Under the pieces are notes generated by a model. It made no database searches. It was given only the letters and a program-made list of their open reading frames with translations, and was not told the origin of the DNA. Source: Hordeum vulgare subsp. vulgare (Eukaryota; Streptophyta; Magnoliopsida; Poales; Poaceae). From it: DNA of 64,000 nt. The DNA lies in NCBI RefSeq assembly GCF_904849725.1, contig NC_058519.1:181401703-181465702 (forward strand), given 5' to 3'. Both the position numbers and the translations under genes were made by a program. This document shows positions 1 to 11,427 of the stretch, one piece after another (position 1 is the stretch's first letter; each line of letters starts with the position of its first letter).

Positions 1-695
1 TAAACTAACGTTTGTGTTTGGAGATGCGTTTACTATATTGCTAGGTCGTAGCTTTAGTAGTAATAGCATAGATAGCACGCCAACCTCGATGGCGGCACGA
101 TGATGGAGATCATGGTGTGGCGCCGGTGACAAGAAGATCATGCCGGTGCTTAGGTGATGGAGATCAAGAAGCACAAGATGATGGCCATATCATGTCACTT
201 ATGAATTGCATGTGATGTTAATCCTTTTATGCACCTTATTTTTCTTAGAACGATGGTAGCATTATAAGGTGATCTCCCACTAAAATTTCAAGATGAAATT
301 GTGTTCTCCCCGACTGTGCACCGTTGCGACAGTTCGTCGTTTCGAGACACCACGTGATGATCGGGTGTGATAGACTCAACATTCACATACAACGGGTGCA
401 AAACAGTTCCACACGCGAAACACTCGGGTTAAACTTGACGAGCCTAGCATGTGCAGACATGGCCTTGGAACACACGAGACCGAAAAGTCGAGCATGAATC
501 GTATAGTTGATATGATTAGCATAGAGATGCTTACCACTGAAACTATTCTCAACTCACGTGATGATCGGACTTGAGTTAGTGAATTTGGATCATGTACCAC
601 TCAAATGACTAGAGAGATGTGCTTTTTGAGTGAGAGTTTATAAAGTAATTTGATTAGTTAAACTCTAATTATCTAAAACATAGTCTAAGTCCACT
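1..695 (+). other. Untranslated leader of Copia C1
   Basis: Non-coding sequence between the primer site (outside the window) and gag. It carries short motifs repeated in the leaders of C2 and C3, such as the caccacgtgatgatcgggtg stretch near 349 and the gtgatgatcgga stretch near 558. The gag ATG expected near 711 by comparison with C3 (ATGTCCAAC) reads ATCAATAGC here, so the start codon is lost. Confidence 0.7.
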
Positions 696-1580
696 TTGCA
701 ATATTTGTGTTGTAGATCAATAGCTCACACAGTAGCAACCCTGAATTTTAATAAGTTCCTAGAGAAAGCTAAGTTGAAAGATGATGGGAGCAACTTTGTA
801 GATTGGGCCCGTAATCTTAAGTTGCTCCTGCAAGCTGGGAAGAAGGATTATGTCCTTAATGCTGCGCTAGGAGATGAACCACCCGCTACGTCTCACCAAG
901 ATGTTTTGAACGCCTGGTTAACACGTAAGGTGGACTACTCGGTAGTTCAATGTGCAGTCTTGTATGGCTTAGAGCCGGGACTTCAACATCGCTTTGAGCA
1001 TCATGGAGCATATGAGATGTTCCAGGAGTTGAAGTTTATCTTTCAGAAGAATGCCAGGATCGAGAGGTATGAGACCTCCGATAAATTCTATACTTGCAAG
1101 ATGGAGGAGAATTCGTTTGTTAGTGAACATGTGTGCTCAAAATGTCTGGGTACTCAAACCATCTAGCTGAGCTGGGGATTGAACTCCCGTAGGAGGCTAT
1201 CACTGACAGAAATCTTTAATCACTGCCACCTAGCTATAAGAGCTCTGTGTTGAACTATAACATGCAAGGGATTAAAAAGTCACCCGATGAGTTATTCGCG
1301 ATGCTGAAAGTCGCAGAGTGAGAACTCCATAAAGAGCATCAAGTGTTGATGGTCAATAAGACCACTGTTTTCAAGAGAAACGGCAAAGGCAAGAAGGGTA
1401 ACTCCAAGAAGAGCGGCAAGCCTGTTTCCAATCCGACGAAGAAACCCAAGGCTGGACCTAAGCCTGAAGCAGAGTGTTATTATTGCAAGGGACTGGGTCA
1501 CTAGAAGCGCAACTGCCCCAAGTATTTGGCTGATAAGAAGCCGGCCAAGGAAAAATCAGGTATATTCGATATACATGTTA
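696..1580 (+). pseudogene. gag: Copia gag (UBN2-type) with broken zinc knuckle, C1
   Basis: Capsid polyprotein of a Copia element, which would form the cytoplasmic virus-like particle. The first part, to 1166, contains the conserved blocks FLEKAKLKDDGSNF, DYSVVQCAVLYGLEPG and YEMFQELKFIF seen intact in C3. After 1166 the frame shifts. A basic stretch follows near 1360-1460 (KRNGKGKKGNSKKSGK type), then a CX2CX4HX4C knuckle near 1474-1518. In the knuckle the tryptophan codon after histidine is TAG, so it reads CYYCKGLGH-stop-KRNC. The original start codon is lost. This is a decayed gag with no protein product expected. Confidence 0.85.
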
Positions 1581-3065
1581 TTGATGTGTACTTAACAAAC
1601 TCTCGTAGTAGTGTGTGGGTATTCGATACCGGTTATGTTGCTCATATTTGCAACTCAAAGGAGTAACTACGGAATAAACGAAGGATGGAGAAGGATGAAG
1701 TGACGATGCGCGTGGGAAATGGTTCCAAGGTTGATGCAATCGGTGTCGGCATAGTTTCACTTCACTTACCATCAGGATTAGTTATGAACTTAAATAATTG
1801 TTATTTAGTGCATGCGTTAAGCATGAACATTATATCTGGATCTTGTTTATTGCGAGACGGTTGCTCGTTTAAGTCAGAGAATAATGGTTGTTCTATTTCT
1901 ATGAGTAACATCTTTTATGGTCATGCACCCAATGTGAGAGGATTGTTCATATTGAATCTTGATAGCGATGATACACATATACATAACATTGAGACCAAAA
2001 GATGTAGAGTTAACAATGATAGCACCATGTTTTTGTGGCACGGCCACTTAGGTCATATTGGTGTAAAGCGCATGAAGAAACTCCATTCCGATGGACTTTT
2101 GGAGTCACTTGAATTTGAATCACTTAACACGTGCGAACCATGCCTCATGAGCAAGATGACTAAGACTCCGTTCTTCGGAACAATGGAGCGTGCAAGTGAC
2201 TTGTTGGAAATCATACATACCGATGTGTGCGGTCCGATGATTGTGGAGGCGCGCGGCAGATATCGTTATTTTCTCACCTTCACTGCCGATTTGAGTAGGT
2301 ATGGATATATCTACTTGATGAAGCACATGTCTGAAACTTTGAGAAGTTCAAACAATTTCAGACTGAAGTGGAAAATCATCGTAACAATAAGATCAACTTC
2401 CTACGTTCTGATCGTGGGGGTGAATATCTGAGTTTCGATTTTGGTGCTCACTTAAGACAATGTGGAATTGTTTCACAGTTGACACCGCGTGGAACACCAC
2501 AGCGTAATGGTGTGCCCAAACGTCGTAATCGTACTTTGTTAGAAATGATGCGATCTATGATGTCTCTTAGCGATTTGTCGTTATCGTTTTGGGGTTATGC
2601 ATTAGAGACAGCTGCGTTCACTTTAAATAGGGCACCATCAAAATCCGTTGAGATGACACTATACGAATTGTGGTATGGCAAAAGACCGAAGTTGTCATTT
2701 CTTAAAGTTTGGAGATGTGATGCTTATGTCAAAAAGCTTCAGCCTGAAAAGCTGGAACCCAAAGCGGAAATGTGTGTCTTCATAGGTTACCCAAAGGAGA
2801 CAGTTGGGTACACCTTCTATCTCAAATCCGAGGGCAAAGTGTTTGTTGCTAAGAATGGAGCTTTTCTTGAGAAGAAGTTTCTGTCGAAAGAATTGAGTGG
2901 GAGCAAGATAGAACTTGATGAGGTTGTCGAACCGCTAATCCCTCTAGATGGTGGTGCAGGGCAAGGTGAAACTCATGTCGAAGCGACGCCGGTTGAGGAG
3001 GAAGTTGATGATGATGATCATGAAACTTAGGATCAAGTTCCTATTGGACCTCGCAGGTCGACAAG
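1581..3065 (+). pseudogene. pol: Copia protease and integrase, C1
   Basis: The protease motif V-F-D-T-G lies near 1617-1634, followed by AHICNSKE and a stop. The integrase zinc domain (WHGHLGHIG then CEPC) lies near 2035-2150. The catalytic core begins HTDVCGPM near 2215 and keeps the second aspartate in ADLSRYGYI. A frameshift near 2340-2370 moves the frame so that GGEYLS and GTPQRNGV continue in another frame. The catalytic glutamate position, seen as SERRNR in C3, reads PKRRNR here. Both the frameshift and this Glu-to-Lys change would abolish integration. The C-terminal part (WRCDAYVKKLQPEKLEPKAE) is well preserved. Confidence 0.85.
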
Positions 3066-4575
3066 ATCACGTACTACTCCAGAGTGGTACGACAATCCTG
3101 TTTTATCAATCATGTTGTTAGACAACATTGAACCTATGAATTATGAAGAAGCAATGGTGGGCCCGGATTCCAACAACTGGCTGGAGGCCATGAAGTCCGA
3201 GATAGGATCTATGTACGAAAACAAAGTGTGGACGTTGGAAGTATTACCTGAAGGCCGCAAGGCTATTCAGAACAAATAGATCTTTAAGAAGAAGACGGAT
3301 GCAGACGGTAATGTGACCGTTTATAAAGCTCGACTTGCGGCAAAGGGTTTTTCAAAAGTTCAAGGAGTTAACTACGATGAGACGTTCTCACTGGTAGTGA
3401 TGCTTAAGTCCGTCCGAATCATGTTAGCAATAGCTGCATTTTTCGATTATGAAATCTGGCAGATGGATGTCAAAACGGCGTTCCTTAATGGTTTTCTTAA
3501 GGAAGAGTTGTATATGATTCAAATCAAAGGTTTTGTCGATCCAAAGAATGCTAACAAAGTATGCAAGCTCCAGCGATCCATTTATGGACTGGTGCAAGCA
3601 TCTCGTAGTTGGAATGAGCGCTTTGATGAGGTGATGAAAGCATTCGGGTTTATACAAGTGGTTGGAGAATCTTGTATTTACAAGAAAGTGAGTGGGAGCT
3701 CTGTGGCATTTCTAATATTATATGTGGATGACATATTTCTGATTGGAAACAATGTGGAGTTTTTGGAGAACGTAAAGGATTACTTGAATAAAAGTTTCTC
3801 TTTGAAGGACCTATGAGAAGCTGCTTACATTCTAGGCATTAAGATCTATAGGGATAGATTGAGATGCGTGATAGGAATTTCACAAAGCACATACCTTGAT
3901 AAAGTTTTGAAGAAGTTCAAAATGGAACAGTCCAAGAAAGGTTTCTTGCCAGTGTTACAAGGTATAAAATTGAGTAAGACTCAGTGCCCAGCAACTGCGG
4001 AAGATAGAGAACAAATGAGTTTCGTCCCCTATGCTTCAACCATAGGTTATATCATGTATGCAATGATGTGCACTAGACCGGACGTTAGCTTGGCCATAAG
4101 TATGGCAGGCAGGTTTCAAAGTAATCCAAGAGTGGATCACTGGACGGCGGTCAAGAATATTCTGAAGTACCTGAAAAGGACTAAGGAAATGTTTCTCCTT
4201 GATGGAGGTGACGAAGAGCTCGTTGTAAAGGGTTACGTCGACGCAAGTTTTGACACTGATCCGGATGACTCTAAGTGTCAAACCGGATACGTATTTATTC
4301 TTAATGGGGGTGCGGTAAGCTGGTGCAGTTCGAAGCATAGCATCGTAGCAGATTCTACATGTGAAGCGGAGTACATGGCTGCCTCGGAGGCAGCAAAGGA
4401 GGGTGTCTGGATGAAGCAGCTCATGACAGATCTTGGAGTTGTGCCGAGCGCACCAAATCCAATAACTATGTTCTGTGACAACACTCGTGCCATTGCTTTA
4501 GCAAAGGAACCAAGGTTTCACAAGAAGACCAGGCACATCAAACGACGCTTCAACCTCATCCGCGACTACGTCTAA
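3066..4575 (+). pseudogene. pol: Copia reverse transcriptase and RNase H, C1
   Basis: The RT starts after the PEWYDNP linker. It has a TAG at 3277 (NK-stop-IFKKK) and then YKARLAAKGFSKVQGVNYDETFS, MDVKTAFLNG and the catalytic YVDDIFLIG near 3721-3747. A TGA at 3814-3816 interrupts KDL-stop-EAAYILGIKIY. The RNase H part runs to the terminal stop at 4575 and keeps KGYVDASFD, CEAEY and FCDNT, the acidic residues expected of the Copia enzyme. With two stops in the domain, this is a pseudogene. It gives the undeleted RNase H reference for judging the deletions in C2, C3 and C4. Confidence 0.88.
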
Positions 4576-4740
4576 GGAGAGGACGTAAATATTTGCAAAG
4601 TGCACACGGATCTGAATGTAGCAGATCCGCTGACTAAACCTCTTCCACGGGCAAAACATGATCAACACCACAACTGTATGGGTGTTAGATTTATTACAAT
4701 GTAAATTGCATGGCGATGTGAGGACTACATTATTGACTCG

Positions 4741-4756
4741 AGTGCAAGTGGAAGAC
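4741..4756 (+). promoter_or_regulatory. Polypurine tract of C1
   Basis: AGTGCAAGTGGAAGAC sits immediately before the LTR start TGTTGG. It is the plus-strand primer site of reverse transcription. The same motif, AGTGCAAGTGGGAGAC, precedes the 3' LTR of C3. Confidence 0.8.
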
Positions 4757-6563
4757 TGTTGGAAATATTCCCTAGAAGCAATGATAAATAGTTATTATTA
4801 TATTTCCTGTTTCAAGATAATCGTTTATTATCCATGATAAATAGTTATTGGCTAGCAAGATAAATAGTTATTGAATGAAAACATAGATACATGTGTGGAT
4901 ACATAGACAAAACAATGTCCCTAGCAAGCCTCTAATTGGCTAGCCAGTTGATCAAGGATAGTCAAGGTTTTCTGACTATATGCAAGTGTTGTCACTTGAT
5001 AACTGGATCACATCATTAGGAGAATCATGTGATGGACTAGACCCAAACTATGAACGTAGTATATTGATCGTCTCATTTTATTGCTATTGTTTTCTGTGTG
5101 TCAAGTATTTATTCCTGTGACCATGAGATCATATAACTCAGTGGCTCCAGAGGAATACCTTGTGTGTATCAAACATCGCAACATAACTGGGTGACTATAA
5201 AGGTGCTCTACAGGTATCTCCGAAGGTGTGTGTTGAGTTAGTATGGATCAAGACTGGGATATGTCACTCCGTGTGACGAAGAGGTAACTTGGGGCCCACT
5301 CGGTAATACAACATCACACATAAGCCTTGCACTCAATGTGACTAAGTGTAAGTCATGGGATCTTGTATTACGGAACGAGTAAAGAGACATGCCGGTAACG
5401 AGATTGAAATAGGTATGCGGATACCGACGATCGAATCTCGGGCAAGTAACATACCGAATGACATACGGGATTATATGAATCCTTGGCACTGAGGTTCAAC
5501 CGATAAGATCTTCGAAGAATTTGTAGGATCCAATATGGGCATCCAGGTCCCGCTATTGCATATTGACCAAGGAGTGTCTCGGGTCATGTCTGCATTGTTC
5601 TCGAACCCGCAGGGTCTACACACTTAAAGTTCGCTGATGTTTTAATATAGTTGAGTTATCTGTGTGGTTACCGAATGTTGTTCATAGTCCCGGATGAGAT
5701 CACGGATGTCACGAGGGTTTCCGGAATGGTCCGGAAATGAAGATTGATATATAGGATGGTTTCATTTGGTTACCGGAAAGTTTTGGGAAATTCCGGCAGT
5801 GTACCGGGAGTGACGAATGGGTTCCGGGTGTTCACCGGGAGGGGCCCACCCATCCGGGAGTGAGCCCAGTAGCCTTAGGGTGGTGCACCAGCCCTTAGTG
5901 GGCTGCTGGAGTCAGCCCAAGAAGGCTATGGGGCCACAAGTGAAAAAATAAAAGGAAGAAAGAAAAAAAAGGAAAGAGGGAGGTGGGAAGGAAGAGGACG
6001 ACTCCTCCTTCCCAAACTGAATTGGAGGAGGAGTCCTCCTCCACCTTCGACCGGCGCACCCTTGGGGCCCTTGTGCCCCAAGGCTAGACCCTCCCCTCCT
6101 CCTATATATATTGGTGGTTTTAGGGTTTTTCAGACACAACTTTTCCACGTGCAACTCAAACCTATTCCACATAGTTTTGCCTCTAGATCGGTTTTTTGCG
6201 GAGCTCGGGCGGAGCCCTGCAGGAGTAGAGCATCACCACCACTGGAGCGCCGTCATGCTGCCGGAGAGCTCATCTACTTCGCCGTCTTGCTTGCTGGATC
6301 AAGAAGGCCGAGATCATCGTCGAGTTGTACGTGTGCTAAACGTGGAGGTGCCGTTTGTTCGGTGCTAGATCGGAATGGATCGTGGGACGACAGTGATTTG
6401 AATCACGAAGTTGTACCACTACATCAATCGCGTTTCTTAACGCTTCCCTCTTAGCGATCTACAAGGGTAGATAGATCTAATCTCCTCTCGTAGATGGACA
6501 TCACCATGATAGGTCTTTGTGCGCGTAGGAAATTTTTTGTTTCCCGTGCAACGTTGCCCAACA
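4757..6563 (+). repeat. 3' LTR of Copia C1 (BARE1/WIS type, 1807 bp)
   Basis: It starts TGTTGGAAATATTCCCTAGAAG and ends CGTTGCCCAACA. A length of about 1.8 kb is normal for BARE1/WIS/Angela LTRs. It carries the AATACAACATCACACATAAGCC segment that separates this LTR type from the Angela type of C2 and C3. A TATA-like run (CCTATATATATTGG) near 6101 followed by AGGGTTTTT marks the likely promoter. The base after the end begins the flank AAGGG, the expected right target copy, but the left partner is outside the window. Confidence 0.9.
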
Positions 6564-6960
6564 AAGGGGCCCCACATGGGACCCACAAGCTAGGGGGCGC
6601 GCCCAAAGGGGTGGTCGCGCCCTGGAGGCTTGTGGCCCATTCGTGCAGCCCCTGATGTGTTCTTAGTACCAAAAATTCTTAAATAATCCATAAAAAATCA
6701 TACAAAAATTTTAGGGAGTTGTGAGAACTTTTATTTTTCAGGTCATTTTTCTATTGCACGGATAAAATGGAAACACAGAGAAACAATAGAATTTTTACTA
6801 AATTGAAACTAAGGAACATAAAAGTAAAAGTTGGATACAGAAGGTTGTGTTTTCTAAACTCACCCATCTCATGCCCGTCAAAAAGAATCCATCAATAAGG
6901 TTTATCATGTCTTATTGACAAAGTTTTTTCGAATGACATGGAACCGGAGAACTTCCGAAT
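6564..6960 (-). other. LTR-like GC-rich block inside element A
   Basis: On the minus strand this stretch has AAAAGTTCTCACAACTCCCTA, then a run ending in AAAATC, then a GC-rich GGCGCGCCC-type segment with GGGTCCCAT. The same order is found in the element's own LTR around 12510-12680 and in the internal block of element B at 57.08-57.42 kb. It is therefore an internal, diverged copy of part of the LTR. It is cut at 6564 by C1. Confidence 0.6.
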
Positions 6961-7144
6961 AACACTAGGTTACCTCAATGTGGATATGCATGTCCCCGAC
7001 AATAGGTATATTATATATCTTTTTGGCTGTAGGAAGAGGGAATTCAAAGTCTCCAATAGTGAACGTTGGAATTTTTTTCAATGGAGTTGATGCTATGAAC
7101 TTGAGATTGTTTCTTTGGAAAGTGTACCCTATGCTCATTACCAT

Positions 7145-7742
7145 TAACATGAAAACGTGACATTGCCTTTGTTGAAGTCAATAACAGCCCCGATAGTATT
7201 CAGAAAGGGTCTACCAAGGATGATCAACAAAATGTCGTCCTCGGGAATAACAAGATTAACAAAGCCCGTTAAGATAGTAACGTTTGCAACCACATCAGTC
7301 ACATCCTCACAAATACCGATAGGTAAAGCAGCTGATTAATCAACCATTTGAAGAGAGATTTCAGTAGGTGTCAACTTGCTCAAGTCAAGTCTATGATATA
7401 AAGAGAACGGTATAACACTAACACCACCTCTGAGGTCACATAAAGCAGTTTTAACATAATTTCCTTTAATAGAGCATGGTATAGTAGGCACTCTGGGATC
7501 TCCTAATTTATTGGTATTCCACCCTTAAAAGTGTAATTAGCAAGCATGGTGGAAATCTCAGCTTCTGGTATCTTTGTTTTATTAGTAACATTATCTTTCA
7601 TGTACTTAGCATAAGGATACATTTTCAGAATATCAGTTAAGTGCGTACGTAAAAAGACAGGTCTTAGCATTTCAGCAAAGCGCTCAAAATCCTGATCATC
7701 CTTTTTCTTGGATGGTTTAGGAGGGAAGGGCACGGGTTTCTG
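7145..7742 (-). pseudogene. Athila-type aspartic protease, element A
   Basis: Minus-strand remains of the Gypsy protease that matures the Gag polyprotein. It opens with PFPPKPSKKKDDQDFERFAEM, matching the intact-looking copy in B. After GGIPIN a stop replaces the KLGD-type codon. The catalytic D-[LTS]-G-A motif reads DLRGGVSV because of a small change around 7425-7440, so the active site is lost. The C-terminal ILGRPFLNT motif is still recognisable near 7194-7220. There are further stops downstream. Dead by several independent lesions. Confidence 0.75.
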
Positions 7743-7745
7743 AAC

Positions 7746-9418
7746 TCATGGTTCTCTTTCTCTACCATGCTTCCTAGAAACAAAATCTCTTTTATCATAT
7801 CTCTTTTTCTTAGGTCGTGGGTTATCAATATCAATAGTAGGTTCAATCTCCACATTATTTTCATTACTAGGTTGAGCATCGACATGAACATCATCATTAA
7901 TATTATCACTAGGTTCATGTTCATTACCAGATCGTGTCTCAGCATTAGAAATAGAGATATCATTTGGGTCTTCATGTGACTCTATAACAGGTTCACTAGC
8001 AGCATGCAATGTGCTATCATCATTCTTTTTCTTTTTATTAGAAGGACCAGGTACGTCAATATTAATTCTCTAAGAATCTTGCTCAACTCTCATAGGATGG
8101 CCCTCAGGATACAAAGGTTCCTGAGTCATTCTACCACCTCTAGTCACAACTCTAGCAGAATGATCATTCTTCTTACTAATCATCTCATTGAGCAAATCAT
8201 TTTGTGCCTTAAGTACATGTTCTACTTGAGTAGTTACCATGGAAGCATGTTTACTAATAAGCCTAATGTCATTAACAGTTCTAATCATATAATCACCCAA
8301 TCGATCAAGTATGTAAACATTATTCTTCAATTCTCTACTAACATAAGCAATGAGATTTTCTTGTTTAACAACAAAGTTATCAAATTCATCCAAGCACTCG
8401 CTAGAAAACTTATTATAAGGAATGTCACCTTCATCAAATCTACGAAGAGAATTTACCTCTACTACCTATGTCGGGTTATGTAGACCATGTATTTCTTCAA
8501 TAGGTGGTAGATTCTTAACATCTTCAGCTTCAATACCCTTTTCTTTCATAGATTTCTTTGCCTCTTATATATCTTCATGACTGAGTAATAGAGTACCTCT
8601 TTTCTTCGGAGTTGGATTTGGAGGTGGTTCGGGTATAGTCCAATCATTATCATTGCTCAATATATTATTCAATAGTAGTTTAGCTTGTTCAACAATTTGT
8701 TCCCTCAAATCACAACCAGCACAACTATCTAGGTGGTTCCTATAAGCATCGATTAGTCCATTATAAAAGATATCAAGTATTTAATTTTTCTTGAGAGGGT
8801 GATCAGGAAAAGCATTTAGTAACTGGAGAAGCCTCCCCCGAGCTTGTGGGATACTCTCTTCTCCAATCTGCACAAAGTTAAATATTTTTTGCAAGGCAAC
8901 TTGTTTCTTATGGGTAGGAAAATATTTTTCTGAGAAGTAGTAAATCATATCCTCGGGACTACGCACATAACCAGGAGCAAGAGAATTAAACCATATCTTA
9001 GCATCACCCTTTAATGAGAACGGAAACAGCTTAAGAATATAGTAGTAACGGATTTTTTCCTCATGAGTAAATAGGGTGGCTATATCATTCAATTTAGTAT
9101 GGTGTGCCACAACAGTTTCAGATTCATTACAATGGAAAGGATCAATAGGGAATTCATAATCCTTATTAGTAACACAGATAGGTGAAGTAGCAAACTTGGG
9201 GTCATATTGCATTCTAGCATTCAAAGATTTTTCCTTCCACTTGCATAAAAATTTCTTTAGATCATCTCTATCCTTACAAGTAAGAAAGTCCCTAGCTACT
9301 TCTCGTTCCATAACATATCCCTTAGGTATATTAGGCAATTCATATCTAGGAGAGCTAGGTCTAGTAGGTGCATCATGATGTTCAGTTTCAATAATTTCAT
9401 CAGATTCACAAATATCAT
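7746..9418 (-). pseudogene. gag: Athila-type gag, main part, element A
   Basis: Minus-strand gag continuing from the N-terminal piece at 11077-11358 once the solo LTR is removed. It contains RPSSPRYELPNIPKGYVMEREVA, then the Retrotrans_gag-like core LFPFSLKGDAKIWFNSLAPG and YYFSEKYFPTHKKQVALQ at about 8900-9060. A stop follows at PLKKN (about 8781). The C-terminal region has VTRGGRMTQEPLYPEGHP and an acidic segment with EHEPSDN. The last codons before the protease read EREP then TGA, where B has a tryptophan codon. Several stops break the frame. Function when intact: particle formation and RNA packaging in the cytoplasm. Confidence 0.8.
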
Positions 9419-11076
9419 TGCTACTGCAACAAAAGACCTTCCAACGGCGCCAGAAACAAGCGTGCTGACGGGAGACTATTCTTGTCTTGATACTCCTCAG
9501 AAATGGCACCAGGAATCCTTCTGCTACGACTACGCCTTTAGGAACTTCCTAGGCAAATATGCAAAGGATTCGCCCGTGGCCTTGGAGCCTTGCATTGGTG
9601 TTCCCTCGAAGTGGAAAGGGTGATGTAGCACAGCGGTGGTAAGTATTTCCCTCAGTTTTGAGAACCAAGGTATCGATCCAGTGAAGGAGTATCACAAGTA
9701 CCTGCACAAACACAAAGAGCTTGCTCCCAACGCTATAGAGGGGTTGTCAATCCCTTATAGATTGTTTGCCAAGTGAGAACTGAAAGCAACAAAGAAACAA
9801 AGCAAAGTAAAAGCAAAAGTGGAAACGATAGGTGTGAATAGACCCGGGGGCCGTAGTTTTCACTAGTGGCTTCTCTCATGAAAGCAAGTAGACGGTGGGT
9901 GAACGAATTACTGTCGAGCAATTGGTAGAACCGCGCAAAGTCGTGACGTTATCTATGGCAATGATTATATCTATAGGCATCACGTCCAAAACAAGTAGAC
10001 CAATACTTTCTGCATCTACTACTATTACTCCGCACGTCGACCGCTATCCAGCATGCATCTAGTGTATTAAGTTCAAGAGAACAGAGTAATGCCTTAAGAA
10101 AGATGACATGATGTAGATGGACAATCTCATATATACGATAAAAGCCCATCTTGTTACCCATGATGGCAACAACACGATGTGTGCCTTGCTTCCCTTTCTG
10201 TCACTCGAAAAGGTCACCACACGGTATGAACCCAAAACCAAGCACTTCTCCCATTGCAAGAATCATAGATCTAGTTGGCCAAACAAAACCCAAGAATCAG
10301 AGATACTTACAAGGATATCAAATCATGCATATAAGAAATCAGCAAAGACTCAAACATATATCATAGATAATCTGATCACAAATCCACAATTCATCGGATC
10401 TCGACAAACACACCGCCAAAGAGGATTACATCGGATAGATCTCCATGAAGATCATGGAGAACTTTGTATTGAAGATCCAAGAGAGAGAAGAAGCCATCTA
10501 GCTACTAACTACGGACTCGTAGGTCTGAAGTGAACTACTCACGAGTCATTGGAGGGGCGATTATGTTGATGAAGAAGCCCTCCAACTCCAAAGTCCCCTC
10601 CGGAGGGCACCGGGAAGGGGCTCCAGATGAGATCTCGCGGAAACGGAAGCTTGCGGTGGCGGAAAAGTGTTTTCATGGACGCCCTGATTTTTTCTGCATT
10701 TTTAGGGAATTTATAGGCCAAAGACCTAGGACAGGGGAGCGCCAAGGGGGCCACAAGCTTGGTTGCCGCGGCCTCCCACCCTCGTCGTGGCAACAGGGCT
10801 TGTGAGCTCCCTGTGGGCACACTTGCTTGGCCCTCAAGCCTCCCGATCTTCTTCCGTTCTGGAAAAAATCATTTTGGGGATTTTATTCCGTTTGGATTCC
10901 GTTCCAAAATCAGATATGAAAAGAGTCAAAAACACTGAAAAAACAGGAACTGACACTTGGCACTGAGTTAATAGGTTAGTCCCAAAAAAAGATATAAAAG
11001 GTAAACAAAACATCCAAAGTTGACAAGATAACAGCGTGAAACCATAAAAAATTATAGATACGTTTGAGACGTATCA
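9419..11076 (-). mobile_element. Solo LTR (Sabrina-like Gypsy), minus orientation, perfect ATCAT target duplication
   Basis: The insert begins TGCTACTGC at 9419 and ends GACGTATCA at 11076, giving the usual TG...CA ends and 1658 bp. ATCAT is present at 9414-9418 and again at 11077-11081. Removing the insert with one copy rejoins the gag of element A, which then matches B around 60.04-60.09 kb. On the minus strand it starts TGATACGTCTCAAACG. No internal coding region is present, so it is a solo LTR, presumably from LTR-LTR recombination. A stretch AACGGCGCCA near 9443-9452 resembles the tRNA-Asp primer site although it lies inside the LTR bounds. Confidence 0.88.
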
Positions 11077-11358
11077 ATCATCAGTTTCAGCATTCACTCT
11101 AGCAATTTGTTCATCAATAAATTCACCAAGTGGCATAATAGTATCAAGCAAAGAATCATCATAAGCAGCATGCATAGCAGAAGTAGCATCATCAATTACT
11201 TTCGACATATCAGATTCAGTAGCATGTGGTGGTGTCGCAAATTTACTCATAACACACGGTGAATCAAGTGCACAGCTAGATGGCAGTTCCTTACCTGCCC
11301 TCGTAGTTGAGGGGTAGATCTTGGTTTTAGCGTCTTTCACATTCTTCATAGTGATCAA
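11077..11358 (-). pseudogene. gag: Athila-type gag, N-terminal piece, element A
   Basis: Minus-strand ORF starting ATG at 11358 with MITMKNVKDAKTKIYPSTTR. It aligns with the start of gag in B (MITMRNPRDPKTKVLPSTTR, from 60342). It keeps the conserved ELPSSCALDSP and MPLGEFIDEQIARVNAE blocks. It ends at the solo LTR boundary. The downstream continuation is the gag piece ending at 9418, so this is one gene split by an insertion. Confidence 0.8.
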
Positions 11359-11399
11359 TAGATTTAAATTCCAAGTGACTCAGAGAATAAGGCTATGCT

Positions 11400-11416
11400 C
11401 CCCCACAACGGCGCCA
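11400..11416 (-). promoter_or_regulatory. tRNA-Asp primer binding site of element A (slightly mutated)
   Basis: On the minus strand it reads TGGCGCCGTTGTGGGGG, eleven bases after the 5' LTR end. Plant tRNA-Asp gives TGGCGCCGTTGCCGGGG, so two positions differ. Use of tRNA-Asp fits the Athila lineage. Confidence 0.75.
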
Positions 11417-11427
11417 GAAAAAGGTCT

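Larger units (their letters stand above)
1..6563 (+). mobile_element. Copia LTR retrotransposon C1 (BARE1/WIS/Angela group), 5'-truncated by window edge
   Basis: This is a Ty1/Copia element read on the plus strand in the order leader, gag, protease, integrase, reverse transcriptase, RNase H, polypurine tract, 3' LTR. The 5' LTR and primer site lie outside the window, because base 1 already falls in the untranslated leader. That leader aligns by eye with the leaders of C2 (around 18.69 kb) and C3 (around 35.4 kb). The domain order with integrase before reverse transcriptase is diagnostic for Copia. All coding parts carry stops or frameshifts, so the copy is dead. Its right LTR ends at 6563, directly against Athila-like element A, so C1 is inserted in A. 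The family assignment rests on recalled LTR sequence and was not searched. Confidence 0.9.

Noticed and set aside
4036..4338. Minus-strand ORFs over the Copia RT and RNase H regions of C1 and C3
   Set aside because: Antisense shadows of pol; no independent domain or start context.
8004..8483. Plus-strand ORFs over 6.9-9.6 kb and 57.7-59.4 kb
   Set aside because: They are antisense shadows of the minus-strand Athila gag and protease.
9375..9623. 82-codon plus-strand ORF across the solo LTR border
   Set aside because: It crosses the insertion junction at 9418/9419, so it cannot be an old gene, and its residues come from LTR end sequence.
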